20,928 bases of DNA from CAZCBN01 sp964496975 (GCA_964496975.1 CAZCBN010000054.1:1-20928); one strand, 5' to 3'; positions 1 through 8,292 are shown, counted from the first letter of the stretch. Numbers and translations are program-made. Notes: generated by a model not told the origin, from the letters alone.

Positions 1-357
1 CGGGGATGCTGGGGTGACGGTTCATGGGTTGTCTTGCCTCCGGAACGAACGAACGAATCGGGATGCCTGGACGACGGGGGGATGATCCCGATTCGGGGCG
101 ATGGGGCAAGGGTGACGAGAGAATGTAAGCGATTCCATTTTGTTGTTCGACTGGTCTGTCTGGCGTTCCCAGCGGCTGCGGGCGGGTGGTCGCGGGTTTC
201 GCGGGGGGGGGGTGGCGTTGGCTAGGGCCGGGAGGGGGCTGGGGCGTCGAGGGCGGTGGGGGCGGCGAGTGCGAGGGCATTCGGGGGGACGCGCGGGCGG
301 CTAACGTGTCGGGGGCGCGGGCCGGGTTGTCCCGGCGTGGCCCCGGCCGGGGTGATT
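1..357. other. Non-coding stretch left of the first gene
   Basis: I see no supportable gene here. A short frame at 34-225 on the plus strand has no ribosome binding site and reads as low-complexity Gly/Arg. The region holds a 4-nt reiteration (GAAC repeated near 41-56) and a locally AT-richer patch around 120-155, which could hold the promoter of the phosphofructokinase gene, but no convincing -35/-10 pair is visible. The last 60 bases are extremely GC-rich. Confidence 0.4.
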
Positions 358-371
358 GAGGAGCAACGGCG

Positions 372-1604
372 ATGTCGGAACGGCTTGTGACGGGGAACGC
401 GGCGATCGGGCAGTCTGGCGGTCCGACCGCGGTGATCAACCAGAGCCTTGTCGGCGTGATCGAGGGGCTGAAGGGGGCCGGGGCGGGGCGGGCGGGCAGC
501 CCGATCCGGCGGATCCTGGGCATGCGGCACGGGGTGAAGGGGCTGACGAGCGACCAGCTCGTGGACGTGTCGGCGCTGGACCAGGCGGCGCTGGAGCGGA
601 TCGCCAAGACGCCTTCGGCGGCGCTGGGGAGCACGCGGGACAAGCCGGACGCGGCGTACTGCGAGCGGATCTTTAAGTCGTGCGAGAAGCACGATATTCG
701 TTACTTCTTCTACATCGGCGGGAACGACAGCAGCGACACGTGCCGGATTGTGAACGAGCTGGCGGACAAGGCGGGGTACGAGCTGCGTTGCTTCCACGTG
801 CCCAAGACGGTGGACAACGACCTGATGATGAGCGACCACACGCCGGGCTTCCCGAGCGCGGCGCGGTACGTCGCGACGGCGTTCGCCGCGGACAGCCTGG
901 ACAACGCGAGCATCCCGGGCATCAAGATCAACGTGGTGATGGGGCGGCACGCGGGCTTTTTGACGGCGGCGAGCGTGCTGGGCAAGCAGCACGAGGACGA
1001 CGGGCCGCACCTTGTGTACGTGCCCGAGGTGGCGTTTGACCTGGAGCAGTTCACGCAGCGTGTGGCGAGCGTGTACGACCGGCTGGGCCGGTGCCAGATC
1101 GCGGTGAGCGAGGGCATTCAGGACAAGGACCACGTGGCGGTGGCGACGACGCTCTTTCAGGGCGAGAAGGACGCGCACGGGAACGTGCAGCTCAGCGGGA
1201 CGGGGGCGCTGGGCGATGCGCTGGCCGAGCATCTGAAGAAGCGGCTCAAGACGGCGAGCGGGAAGGCGCCGCGCGTGCGGGCCGACACGTTCGGCTACCT
1301 GCAGCGGTGCTGGCCCGACCAGAGCCCGGTGGACGCGGACGAGGCGCGGCGCGCGGGCCGCTACGCGGCGATGATCGCGAGCAGCGGCGACCTGGACGGC
1401 AGCGTGGCGATCCTGCGCACGGGCAGCGGCGTGGACGGCCAGGCGTACCGGAGCGAGCTGGACCGCATCGAGCTGAGCGACGTGGCGGCGAAGACGAAGC
1501 ACATGCCGGCGGAGTTTTTGGAGGGCGACGGCGCGGTGACGCAGGCGTTTGTGCGGTACGCGAAGCCGCTGGTGGGGGAGCTGCCGGTGTTTGAGAGGCT
1601 TTGA
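372..1604 (+). CDS. pfp: 6-phosphofructokinase, predicted pyrophosphate-dependent
   Basis: 410 aa, cytoplasmic. Catalyses phosphorylation of fructose 6-phosphate to fructose 1,6-bisphosphate in glycolysis, and is reversible if PPi-dependent. The N-terminal GQSGGPTAVIN loop (residues 13-23), PKTVDND (144-150, catalytic Asp148) and MGRHAGFL (190-197) mark the PFK family. Two donor-selecting positions were compared with E. coli PfkA: the residue equivalent to Gly104 is Asp119 (in GGNDS, 116-120), and the residue equivalent to Gly124 is Lys145. In known PFKs that Asp/Lys pair goes with PPi rather than ATP use. The residue before Asp119 is Asn instead of the usual Asp. The ATG start follows GAGGAG at 358-363, 8 nt away. 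The gene is followed by a hairpin terminator and appears monocistronic. Family membership is very sure; donor specificity is inferred. Confidence 0.93.
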   Translation: MSERLVTGNAAIGQSGGPTAVINQSLVGVIEGLKGAGAGRAGSPIRRILGMRHGVKGLTSDQLVDVSALDQAALERIAKTPSAALGSTRDKPDAAYCERIFKSCEKHDIRYFFYIGGNDSSDTCRIVNELADKAGYELRCFHVPKTVDNDLMMSDHTPGFPSAARYVATAFAADSLDNASIPGIKINVVMGRHAGFLTAASVLGKQHEDDGPHLVYVPEVAFDLEQFTQRVASVYDRLGRCQIAVSEGIQDKDHVAVATTLFQGEKDAHGNVQLSGTGALGDALAEHLKKRLKTASGKAPRVRADTFGYLQRCWPDQSPVDADEARRAGRYAAMIASSGDLDGSVAILRTGSGVDGQAYRSELDRIELSDVAAKTKHMPAEFLEGDGAVTQAFVRYAKPLVGELPVFERL

Positions 1605-1631
1605 GGACGTGGGGTTTGCATGGTGACGTGC

Positions 1632-1666
1632 GAAAGCCCGGGCCCGGTCCGGGTTTCTTTCGTTCT
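1632..1666 (+). terminator. Rho-independent terminator after the first phosphofructokinase
   Basis: GAAA (1632-1635) plus CCCGG (1637-1641) pair with CCGGG (1649-1653) plus TTTC (1654-1657), with one bulged G and a 7-nt loop. A T-rich run (TTTCTTTCGTTCTT) follows. It lies 28 nt after the stop codon, the expected place. Confidence 0.6.
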
Positions 1667-1779
1667 TGAGGGGTGGTGAAGAGAACGCGGAGGGGCGGCA
1701 AGAGTCGGAGGTCGCGGGGTTTCCCTCGCTGCCCCGGCCTGTCGCTGCGTGAAGAATCGATGAAGTGACCTGCGCGCGT

Positions 1780-1826
1780 TGCCACGCTCAAGGGGTGGCA
1801 GTACTTTGGGGGTCCGTTCATCGGAC
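1780..1826 (+). promoter_or_regulatory. Two small hairpins in the leader of the next gene
   Basis: TGCCAC (1780-1785) pairs with GTGGCA (1795-1800), and GTCCG (1812-1816) pairs with CGGAC (1822-1826) around a TTCAT loop. Both lie 50-100 nt upstream of the secreted FGE-like gene. They could be leader structures or a protein-binding site, but short stems are common in GC-rich DNA, so this is weak. Confidence 0.22.
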
Positions 1827-1876
1827 ATGTGTTCTGACGACGAACGAATGTTGACGGGAGGCTGGAGAGCAACACG

Positions 1877-3022
1877 ATGAAGACCACGACCCTCACGACC
1901 GTTGCCGCGTCCCTGTTCGCCGCTGCCCCGGCCTTCGGCCAGCCTGTCGTCATGGAGTGGGTCACGGTTGGCAACGCCGGCAATGCGGCGGACCCGAGTG
2001 ATGGTGACATCGAAACCCCGGGCATCCAGAACTTCGGCGCGGTTGGCTACGAATATCGCATCGGCACCTACGAGGTGACCAACGCCCAGTATGCCGCGTT
2101 CCTCAACTCGGTCGCCGCCAGCGACCCCAATGGGCTCTACAGCTCGCTCATGGGCTCCGACCCCCGCGGCGGGATCACGCGCTCGGGTTCGGCCGGCTCG
2201 TACACCTACTCAGTGCGTGCGAACATGGGCAACAAGCCGGTCATCTTCGTGAGCTGGTACGACGTGGCCCGCATGGCCAACTGGATGACCAACGGGCAGC
2301 CCGCCGGCCTGCAAAGTCCTTCCACCACCGAGGCGGGGGTCTACACACTCACGGGCACGAACTCCATCGGCGCCATCACGGTCGACATCTCGAACCCCGA
2401 CCATATTTTCATCCCCAACGAGAACGAGTGGTACAAAGCCGCCTATCACCAGCCCGCGTCGCAGGGCGGCGACACCGACGACTACTGGCTGTACGCCACC
2501 CAGAGCAACCGCGTGCCGACGATCGCGACCGCGACGAGCACAGGTGATGTCGGTAACCCCGGTATGAACGTCGTGAACTACAACTTCGGCGCCGACTGGA
2601 ACGGGCGGGACGGCAACGTGACCACGGTCGGCTCGACGCGGAACACGACCTTCTACGGTGCGTTCGACATGAACGGCAACGTGTTGGAGTGGAACGAGAC
2701 GCTGATTGTGAGCGATGCTACCCGCGGCCTCCGCGGCGGCTCGTTCTTCGACAACGAGTTCGGCCTGTGGTCGTTGGGCAAGGGCGGTGGCCTTCCGGCG
2801 CTCGAGTTCTTATTCGTCGGCTTCCGTCTCGCGAGTACCGTGCCGCCGGACCAGCCGTGCCCCGCGGACTTCAACGGCGACACCGTGGGCGGGGACATCT
2901 TCGACCTGTTTGACTTTTTGGCAGCGCTGGACGGCGGGCTCGACTTCAACATGGACACGTCGCCGGCGGACATCTTCGACTTGTTCGACTTCCTCGCGGT
3001 GCTTGACGCGGGCTGTCCGTGA
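1877..3022 (+). CDS. Secreted FGE/SUMF1-like domain protein with C-terminal double dockerin
   Basis: 381 aa. A signal peptide covers residues 1-21 (likely cleavage after AFG). Residues about 25-320 follow the formylglycine-generating-enzyme/sulfatase-modifying-factor fold: YEVTNAQYAAFL (65-76), PVIFVSWYDVARMANWM (121-137), NENEWYKAAY (181-190), GAFDMNGNVLEW (261-272), GLRGGSF (284-290) and the closing VGFRLAS (314-320). The family's catalytic cysteines normally sit between RGGS and GFR; here that stretch has none, and the first Cys of the protein is residue 328. It is therefore probably not an oxidase and may act as a lectin-like or binding module. Residues 328-380 are two dockerin-like units with loops DFNGDTVGGDIFD and DFNMDTSPADIFD, ending in GCP. 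The ATG is preceded by GGAGAG (1864-1869), 7 nt away. It acts outside the cytoplasm; the ligand is unknown. Confidence 0.9.
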   Translation: MKTTTLTTVAASLFAAAPAFGQPVVMEWVTVGNAGNAADPSDGDIETPGIQNFGAVGYEYRIGTYEVTNAQYAAFLNSVAASDPNGLYSSLMGSDPRGGITRSGSAGSYTYSVRANMGNKPVIFVSWYDVARMANWMTNGQPAGLQSPSTTEAGVYTLTGTNSIGAITVDISNPDHIFIPNENEWYKAAYHQPASQGGDTDDYWLYATQSNRVPTIATATSTGDVGNPGMNVVNYNFGADWNGRDGNVTTVGSTRNTTFYGAFDMNGNVLEWNETLIVSDATRGLRGGSFFDNEFGLWSLGKGGGLPALEFLFVGFRLASTVPPDQPCPADFNGDTVGGDIFDLFDFLAALDGGLDFNMDTSPADIFDLFDFLAVLDAGCP

Positions 3023-3113
3023 GGAGATTGGCGAGAAAGTGGATTGGTTCTGTACCTCTGGCGTTGCTCAACCGGCTTTGAGCGTGCGCCGCGACGGGTG
3101 ATGAGCCTGGCGG

Positions 3114-3156
3114 GCGCGGGGTATCCGCTGGCGCGGGTCTTCGCGGTACCCCGCGC
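3114..3156. terminator. Large hairpin between convergent genes, likely bidirectional terminator
   Basis: GCGCGGGGTA (3114-3123) is perfectly complementary to TACCCCGCGC (3147-3156). A further CCGC/GCGG pairing inside extends the stem past a one-base bulge. It sits between the 3' end of the FGE-like gene and the 3' end of the opposing membrane-protein gene. No long T-run follows on either strand, so termination is inferred from position and stem strength. Confidence 0.5.
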
Positions 3157-3163
3157 GCGGCTG

Positions 3164-3733
3164 TCACGCGGCGTGGACGGTGTGGGTGGTCGCTCTTGCG
3201 TGGGCTCGTCGCGGGAGGAAGGCGGCGAGGGTGATGCACGCGGCGAGGGCCGTGGTGATGTTTGTGAAGAGGCCGGAGCGGAGCGGGCGCGTGTGGGTGA
3301 TGGCGTCGGTCTGCAGGAGCGCGACGTCGCAGGGGCGGCCGGTTGAGGCGATGTCGGCCAGCGCGAGGGCGCGGTCGGCTTGGGTGGGGGCGAGTTCGCC
3401 TTGGTCGCCGCCGGTGACGGTGACGGTGAGACGCTGGAAGACGCGGAACCGCGTCGGTGCCCACGCGCCCTCGGCTCGCTCGTGCAGGTTGTACGTGTAC
3501 GAAAGCAGCGCGGGCCGGCCGTCGCGCTCGATGTCGAGTGTGTTACCGAGGGTTGAGGCGCGGCCGCCGACATCGATGGGGAGGATGAGGCCGAGGGTGT
3601 GGTTGTAGAGCCATCGCATGCGTTCGCCGGCGGACGAGCCGGGGAGGGTGAAGACGTGCAGGATCTGGAGGGCCAGAACCGCAACGGCGAGGATGCGGAG
3701 TGCTTTGGACGCGCTCGCGGACGGTCTGTGCAT
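3164..3733 (-). CDS. Hypothetical membrane protein with two transmembrane helices
   Basis: 189 aa; I do not recognise a family. Residues 12-30 form a hydrophobic helix behind a basic N-terminus, and residues 157-174 form a second one followed by RR. The 125-residue part between them is polar, has beta-rich stretches (PALLSYTYNLHE, FRVFQRLTVTVTGG) and would face outside the cytoplasm. One Cys (135) sits in the loop. It lies downstream of the SDR gene on the same strand with a 135-nt gap. No good ribosome binding site precedes the ATG, so the start is uncertain. Support for coding: balanced amino-acid composition, coherent topology and a stop just before the convergent hairpin. Confidence 0.7.
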   Translation of the reverse strand: MHRPSASASKALRILAVAVLALQILHVFTLPGSSAGERMRWLYNHTLGLILPIDVGGRASTLGNTLDIERDGRPALLSYTYNLHERAEGAWAPTRFRVFQRLTVTVTGGDQGELAPTQADRALALADIASTGRPCDVALLQTDAITHTRPLRSGLFTNITTALAACITLAAFLPRRAHARATTHTVHAA

Positions 3734-3868
3734 GATCGATGATGATATGAGGAAGACGTTCTGCGCGCGACGGCCGAGGGTTGATCGGCGTGGACAGGCC
3801 GTTGGTGCGGCGTCCCCACGGCACTCGTTTCAACTACCCATCACCGATCACCCAGCACGCGGCGGTGC

Positions 3869-4657
<789 letters not shown>

Positions 4658-5021
4658 GGTGTGGTGCTCCGGAGTGTGGTGCGTGTGTGCGTGTGCACGC
4701 GGCCTTGCGCAGGGCGAGGCGCGCGGGCTGCGGTGATGCGGCCCGGGCGGCCGTGGCGGATGAACGCGTACATCCGCCGGCGGCGGGGGAGGAACAGACT
4801 GGGCCGTTCGGTGTATTCCCCGGGGCTCCGGAGATTTTTGTGAAGTGCGCGTGAGCGGGTTTGTTGAGCGCCGCTTGACAACGTGCAAGTCGCCGCCGCA
4901 ACCGCCCGCCGGAGGGTATCCGGATGAGGGGCGGCCCCGCCAAAGGCGGCGACACCCGGTTTGGACGCCCGACATCCTCTGTGGGGCGCGGCCGGAGCAC
5001 ACGCACGAAAGGGTGTGGACC
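4658..5021. promoter_or_regulatory. Divergent intergenic region with an operator-like hairpin
   Basis: 364 nt separate the SDR gene (-) and the propeller/dockerin gene (+), so both promoters should lie here. The clearest element is a perfect 8-bp inverted repeat, GGCGGATG (4755-4762) and CATCCGCC (4771-4778), around an 8-nt loop whose core is the palindrome ACGCGT; it could be a regulator site or a structure in the SDR leader. A perfect TTGACA is present at 4875-4880 on the plus strand, but no -10 hexamer stands at the right distance. Smaller stems occur at 4908-4922 and 4936-4950. Confidence 0.4.
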
Positions 5022-6659
5022 ATGCGGAGCGCGTTGACGCGTCGGGCTGTTGTTGCGCTTGTGTCGGCTGCCGGGTTGGCCGGTGTGGCGCAGGGGCAGC
5101 GGTTTCAGGAGTCGTACGGCGACCAGACCCGCGAGCGGAACTTCTCGCTGGACCGGACGCGCGACGGCGGCTGGGTGACGGCGGGGTTCCGCTTCCTCGG
5201 CACGGCGTTGAGCGAAGAGTTTTTGATCACGAAGCACAAGCGGGACGGGGGCATCGAGTGGCAGGTGGGCTGGGGCGGGCCGGGGAGCGACATCGCGTAC
5301 TCCGTGCAGCAGACCAGCGACGGGGGCTACATCGTCGCGGGCGAGTCGACGTCGTTCGGCGCGACGATGCAGATCATCCTGCTGCGGCTCGAGGCCGACG
5401 GCACGACGCGCTGGGTGCGGCAGTACACGGGCACCGTCGGCACCGACCCGATCCACTCGCCCTTCCCGGGCGTGGCGCTCGACCAGGAGCGGGAGACCGG
5501 GCACATCGCGGTGATCGGCAACAGCGCGGGGGCGCCGGTGCTCTTCCGCACGCTGGCCGACGGCACGCTGCTGTGGCACAACCTGTACGTGGCGATGGTG
5601 CCGAACGCGACGCAGACGCAGCTCGCGTTCACGGACGTGGAGTTCACGCCGGCGACGGCGACGGGCGGCACGGCCGGCGGCGGGGGCGACATCGTCGTCT
5701 CGGGCACGGTGCGGTATGTGCGGCCCTTCGCGGGCGGCATCGTGACGGAGCGTGACGCCTACCTGCTGGCGACGACGCCCATCGGCGCGCCGGTGTGGAG
5801 CAACCGCTACTCGTACCTGATCGACCGTGACTCGCCCAACTTCCCCGTGACGGACGAGACGGGCGACGGCCTGGACATCAACGCCGAGGGCGTGATCGCG
5901 CTGAACGGGCGGACCGACTACGGCATCGCCGGCGCCGACGGCACGCACCTGCTGGCGACGACGCCCGCGGGCGGGCTGCTGTGGTCGACGCGGTTCGACG
6001 TGTTCGACACGGCGGGCGTGCCGGTGGCGTTCGTTGATCACGCGTACGCCGCGGTGGAGTTTGATCGCGAGAACAACATCGTGCACTCGGGCGATGTGGT
6101 CCGGGAGGATGCGCTGAACGCGTACGTGCAGCGGACGCTGTTCGGCGGCGCGCCGGACTGGTTCTGGGCGTACGGCGGCGACCTCCGCAGCGAGTCGGAG
6201 GCGGTGATCCCGGACTTTGAGTGCGGGTACGGCTCGACGGGCTCGATCTTCTCGCCGCCGAACGGGCTGGGCCTGGCGTCGGGCGACTTCCACCTGGTGA
6301 AGTCGAACGACCGGGGCGAGGTGGGGTGCGCGGAGACCCGGCTCTTCGCGACGTCGGACATGGTGCGGGCGCCCGAGCGGCCCACGCCGGTGGTCTTCGA
6401 CGACTTCGGGCAGGAGCGTCGGCTGGACGAGCCCGCGTACTTCGCGGATTCGAACGTGCTGGTGTTCTGCTTCGATGACCGCTGCGACCGCCCGTGCCCT
6501 GCGGACTACAACGGCGACACCGTGCCGGGCGATGTGTTCGACTTGTTCGATTTCCTCGCCGACCTGGACATGGGCCTTGATTACAACGGCGACACCGTGC
6601 CGGGCGATATCTTTGACCTGTTCGACTTCCTCGCGGTGCTGGACATGCCCTGCCCGTGA
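5022..6659 (+). CDS. Secreted beta-propeller-like protein with C-terminal double dockerin
   Basis: 545 aa. The signal peptide is residues 1-25 (basic RRAVVALVSAAGLAGV, likely cleaved after AQG). The body carries repeated units of the type TSDGGYIVAG ... ILLRLEADGTTRWVRQY, seen in many secreted bacterial proteins and read as blades of a beta-propeller; the first units are best preserved (about residues 45-130). Residues 492-545 form two dockerin-like units with loops DYNGDTVPGDVFD and DYNGDTVPGDIFD, closing in MPCP. The unit is 25 aa (75 nt), and 27 nt are identical between copies. The ATG at 5022 is chosen over upstream in-frame starts because it begins the signal peptide and has a GAAAGGG tract just before it. 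Probable role: surface or extracellular binding protein; ligand unknown. A strong terminator follows. Confidence 0.88.
   Translation: MRSALTRRAVVALVSAAGLAGVAQGQRFQESYGDQTRERNFSLDRTRDGGWVTAGFRFLGTALSEEFLITKHKRDGGIEWQVGWGGPGSDIAYSVQQTSDGGYIVAGESTSFGATMQIILLRLEADGTTRWVRQYTGTVGTDPIHSPFPGVALDQERETGHIAVIGNSAGAPVLFRTLADGTLLWHNLYVAMVPNATQTQLAFTDVEFTPATATGGTAGGGGDIVVSGTVRYVRPFAGGIVTERDAYLLATTPIGAPVWSNRYSYLIDRDSPNFPVTDETGDGLDINAEGVIALNGRTDYGIAGADGTHLLATTPAGGLLWSTRFDVFDTAGVPVAFVDHAYAAVEFDRENNIVHSGDVVREDALNAYVQRTLFGGAPDWFWAYGGDLRSESEAVIPDFECGYGSTGSIFSPPNGLGLASGDFHLVKSNDRGEVGCAETRLFATSDMVRAPERPTPVVFDDFGQERRLDEPAYFADSNVLVFCFDDRCDRPCPADYNGDTVPGDVFDLFDFLADLDMGLDYNGDTVPGDIFDLFDFLAVLDMPCP
6507..6608 (+). repeat. 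75-nt direct repeat encoding the two dockerin units
   Basis: 27 identical bases occur at 6507-6533 and 6582-6608, one full dockerin unit apart. The identity extends to synonymous positions, suggesting recent duplication or conversion between the two units. The related pair in the FGE-like gene (2858-3019) is more diverged. Confidence 0.8.
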
Positions 6660-6698
6660 TGCTGTGAACGCACCGGCGTGACCCGGGGCTGTGGACCC

Positions 6699-6730
6699 GC
6701 CCGGGGGCCTGCGAGGGCCCCCGGGCTCTT
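6699..6730 (+). terminator. Rho-independent terminator after the propeller/dockerin gene
   Basis: GCCCGGGGGCC (6699-6709) pairs perfectly over 11 bp with GGCCCCCGGGC (6716-6726) around a 6-nt loop. TCTTTGCT follows. It begins about 40 nt after the stop codon. Confidence 0.72.
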
Positions 6731-6788
6731 TGCTGCGCGGAGGGGGATGCGAGGGAGATCGACAGGGCGTGCTTGCTATATTCCGGGC

Positions 6789-7505
6789 ATGTTCACGCCC
6801 AGCAACATCATGCTGCTCGCCGTCATCGGCGGGCTCGTTCTGATCGGGTTTGTGGTCCTCGCGGTGCTCGGGGGTAAGAGCGGCCCGCGGGGTGAAGGGG
6901 CCGCGGGAACTGATGATGGGAAGGAGGGCGACGGCGCGATCCCCGCCGTCGCGAGGCCTTCGCTGCTGAGCGAGGCGGAGTGGCGGTTCTATCAGGTGCT
7001 TGAGGTCGCGGCGTGGCAGGGGCAGATGGACCTGGGCCGGCCGGCGATGCGGGTGCTTTGTAAGGTCCGGCTGGCCGACGTGGTGCAGCCGGCGCCGGGG
7101 CTCTCGGCGTCGCAGCGGCAGACGACGCAGAACCGGATTGACCGCAAGCACCTGGACTTTGTGCTGGTGTCGGGCGAGCGGTACCAGCCGCGGCTTGTGG
7201 TGGAGCTGGACGACCGCTCGCACCAGGGGGCCAAAGCGCAGGCTCGGGATGCGCAGAAGGACCGTGCACTGCAGGCCGCGGGCGTGCCGATGCTCCGCGT
7301 GCCGGCCCGCGCGGCGTACGCCGGGGCGGAGCTGGCGCGGCAGGTGGCGGCGGCGATCGGTGCGGCCGGGTCGGAGGGTGCGGGCGGCGGGGCCGTGGTG
7401 GTCACGGCGGCGGGGGCTGGTGCAGGAGCCGGCGCTGGGGCGGGCGTTGTTGTTGGCGCGGATGGTGGGGCGAAGCCACAGCCGCGGCCGGCCGGTCGCG
7501 CGTAA
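6789..7505 (+). CDS. Membrane-anchored DUF2726 domain protein
   Basis: 238 aa. Residues 7-27 are a single transmembrane helix, so the rest most likely faces the cytoplasm. Residues about 58-175 match the DUF2726 pattern: LLSEAEWRFYQVL, KVRLADVV, RKHLDFVLV, RLVVELDDRSHQ, RDAQKDRALQAAGVPMLRV. DUF2726 is related to Vsr/DUF559-type PD-(D/E)XK nuclease folds; candidate acidic residues here are Glu64, Asp123, Glu139 and Asp141. Activity is not proven. Residues about 198-238 are an Ala/Gly repeat ending in a Pro-rich basic tail, of low complexity. The start is uncertain: ATG 6789 gives a clean membrane anchor but lacks a ribosome binding site, while ATG 6747 (14 residues longer) has GGAGG only 3 nt away. 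TATATT at 6777-6782 lies 6 nt before ATG 6789, compatible with a leaderless transcript. Confidence 0.85.
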   Translation: MFTPSNIMLLAVIGGLVLIGFVVLAVLGGKSGPRGEGAAGTDDGKEGDGAIPAVARPSLLSEAEWRFYQVLEVAAWQGQMDLGRPAMRVLCKVRLADVVQPAPGLSASQRQTTQNRIDRKHLDFVLVSGERYQPRLVVELDDRSHQGAKAQARDAQKDRALQAAGVPMLRVPARAAYAGAELARQVAAAIGAAGSEGAGGGAVVVTAAGAGAGAGAGAGVVVGADGGAKPQPRPAGRA

Positions 7506-7525
7506 ACGCGGCGGGAGTGCGCGGG

Positions 7526-7604
7526 TGGCACAGGATGGCATCCTGTGCCGGGTGTGCGCTGGGGTGTTGAAGGCCGCTCGGCACAGCCTGCAAGGCTGTG
7601 CCAC
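7526..7604. repeat. Twin-hairpin REP/REPIN-like element between convergent genes
   Basis: Hairpin one: GGCACAGGAT (7527-7536), loop GGC, ATCCTGTGCC (7540-7549). Hairpin two: GGCACAGCCT (7580-7589), loop GCA, AGGCTGTGCC (7593-7602). Both are perfect 10-bp stems sharing the tip GGCACAG. The outer ends, TGGCACAG and CTGTGCCA, are themselves inverted, so the whole is two REP-like palindromes in opposite orientation about 30 nt apart. It lies between the stop codons of the DUF2726 gene and the lipoprotein gene, the usual location for such elements, and may also stop transcription from both sides. Confidence 0.7.
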
Positions 7605-7686
7605 CAGAGGCCGTGACACCACGAGGGTTCATTCACGGGCGAGTGACCAAGGCGCGAGGTTGTGCGGAGAAGCGGCCGGAGCAATG

Positions 7687-8277
7687 TCAGCGGATGACGG
7701 TGCCGGGTGGCAGAGGCGTGGCGGGCGGCGTGTTTGTTGAGTTCGTCGTGCTTGTCGGGGCGGGCGGGGTGGCCGCTCGGGCTTGCTGGGCGCGGGCGCT
7801 GTTCGAGGCCTGCAGGTAGAGCTCGGCGACGGCGCCGCGCTGGCCGGGCGCGATGCGGCCCCACTTGCGGACGCCGTCGGGGCCGATGTCGACCTGGATG
7901 TCCTGCTCGAACCAGTAGAGCATCGCGGCGTCGCGGTAGGCCCAGTTGGCCCGGTCGGGCCTGGTGAAGGCGACCCAGCGGTGCGTCTGGTCGGCCGTCT
8001 CATAGACCGCGTCGGGCGCGCCGAGGCGCTGGATGACCTGGCCCTCGGACATGCCGTTGGTGATGCCGCCGGGGCCGGTGCAGGCCGTCAGGCCCACGCC
8101 CGCGGCGAGCAGGGCGGCGCACGCCGCCGCGACGCGGACCATCGGGGCGCGGAAGAACGACCGCGAGTCGGCCCGCACGCGGGCGAGGGCACGGGCGGCC
8201 GGGGCGAGCGGGGCGAGCGGGGCGAGTGGGCCGAGCGGAGTGGCGTGGTCTGGGGCGGCGGGGGTGCGGCGTGCCAT
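7687..8277 (-). CDS. Lipoprotein with SmpA/BamE-like motif
   Basis: 196 aa. A lipobox LTAC (63-66) follows a hydrophobic stretch (48-62), so Cys66 is the predicted lipidated residue. The mature part starts with GMSEGQVIQRLGAPDAVYE (75-93), the signature helix-turn of SmpA/OmlA/BamE-type lipoproteins, whose founding members help outer-membrane protein assembly; the remainder is short and its exact role cannot be assigned. The last 30 residues are Pro/Thr-rich. The ATG at 8277 has GGAAG 8 nt upstream. It makes a long 45-residue pre-region with an LAP repeat encoded by four 9-nt repeats. ATG 8142 would instead start directly at the signal peptide but has no ribosome binding site. It lies downstream of the DUF58 gene, 73 nt away. 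Confidence 0.78.
   Translation of the reverse strand: MARRTPAAPDHATPLGPLAPLAPLAPAARALARVRADSRSFFRAPMVRVAAACAALLAAGVGLTACTGPGGITNGMSEGQVIQRLGAPDAVYETADQTHRWVAFTRPDRANWAYRDAAMLYWFEQDIQVDIGPDGVRKWGRIAPGQRGAVAELYLQASNSARAQQARAATPPAPTSTTNSTNTPPATPLPPGTVIR
8201..8236 (-). repeat. Four copies of a 9-nt repeat in the lipoprotein N-terminus
   Basis: GGGGCGAGC occurs at 8201-8209 and 8210-8218, with GGGGCGAGT at 8219-8227 and GGGCCGAGC at 8228-8236 (plus-strand reading). It encodes the LAP triplets before the signal peptide, so copy-number change would keep the frame. Confidence 0.75.
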
Positions 8278-8292
8278 CGCGTGGTCTTCCGT

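Noticed and set aside
34..225. A 63-codon frame at the left edge
   Set aside because: No ribosome binding site, no recognisable domain, and it ends in a poly-Gly run.
222..1502. A 426-codon open frame antisense to the first phosphofructokinase
   Set aside because: Arg/His/Val-rich shadow of a well-supported gene, with no ribosome binding site.
4875..4880. Perfect TTGACA as a promoter for the propeller/dockerin gene
   Set aside because: No -10-like hexamer stands 16-18 nt downstream (the sequence there is GCAACC), so it is not called as a promoter.
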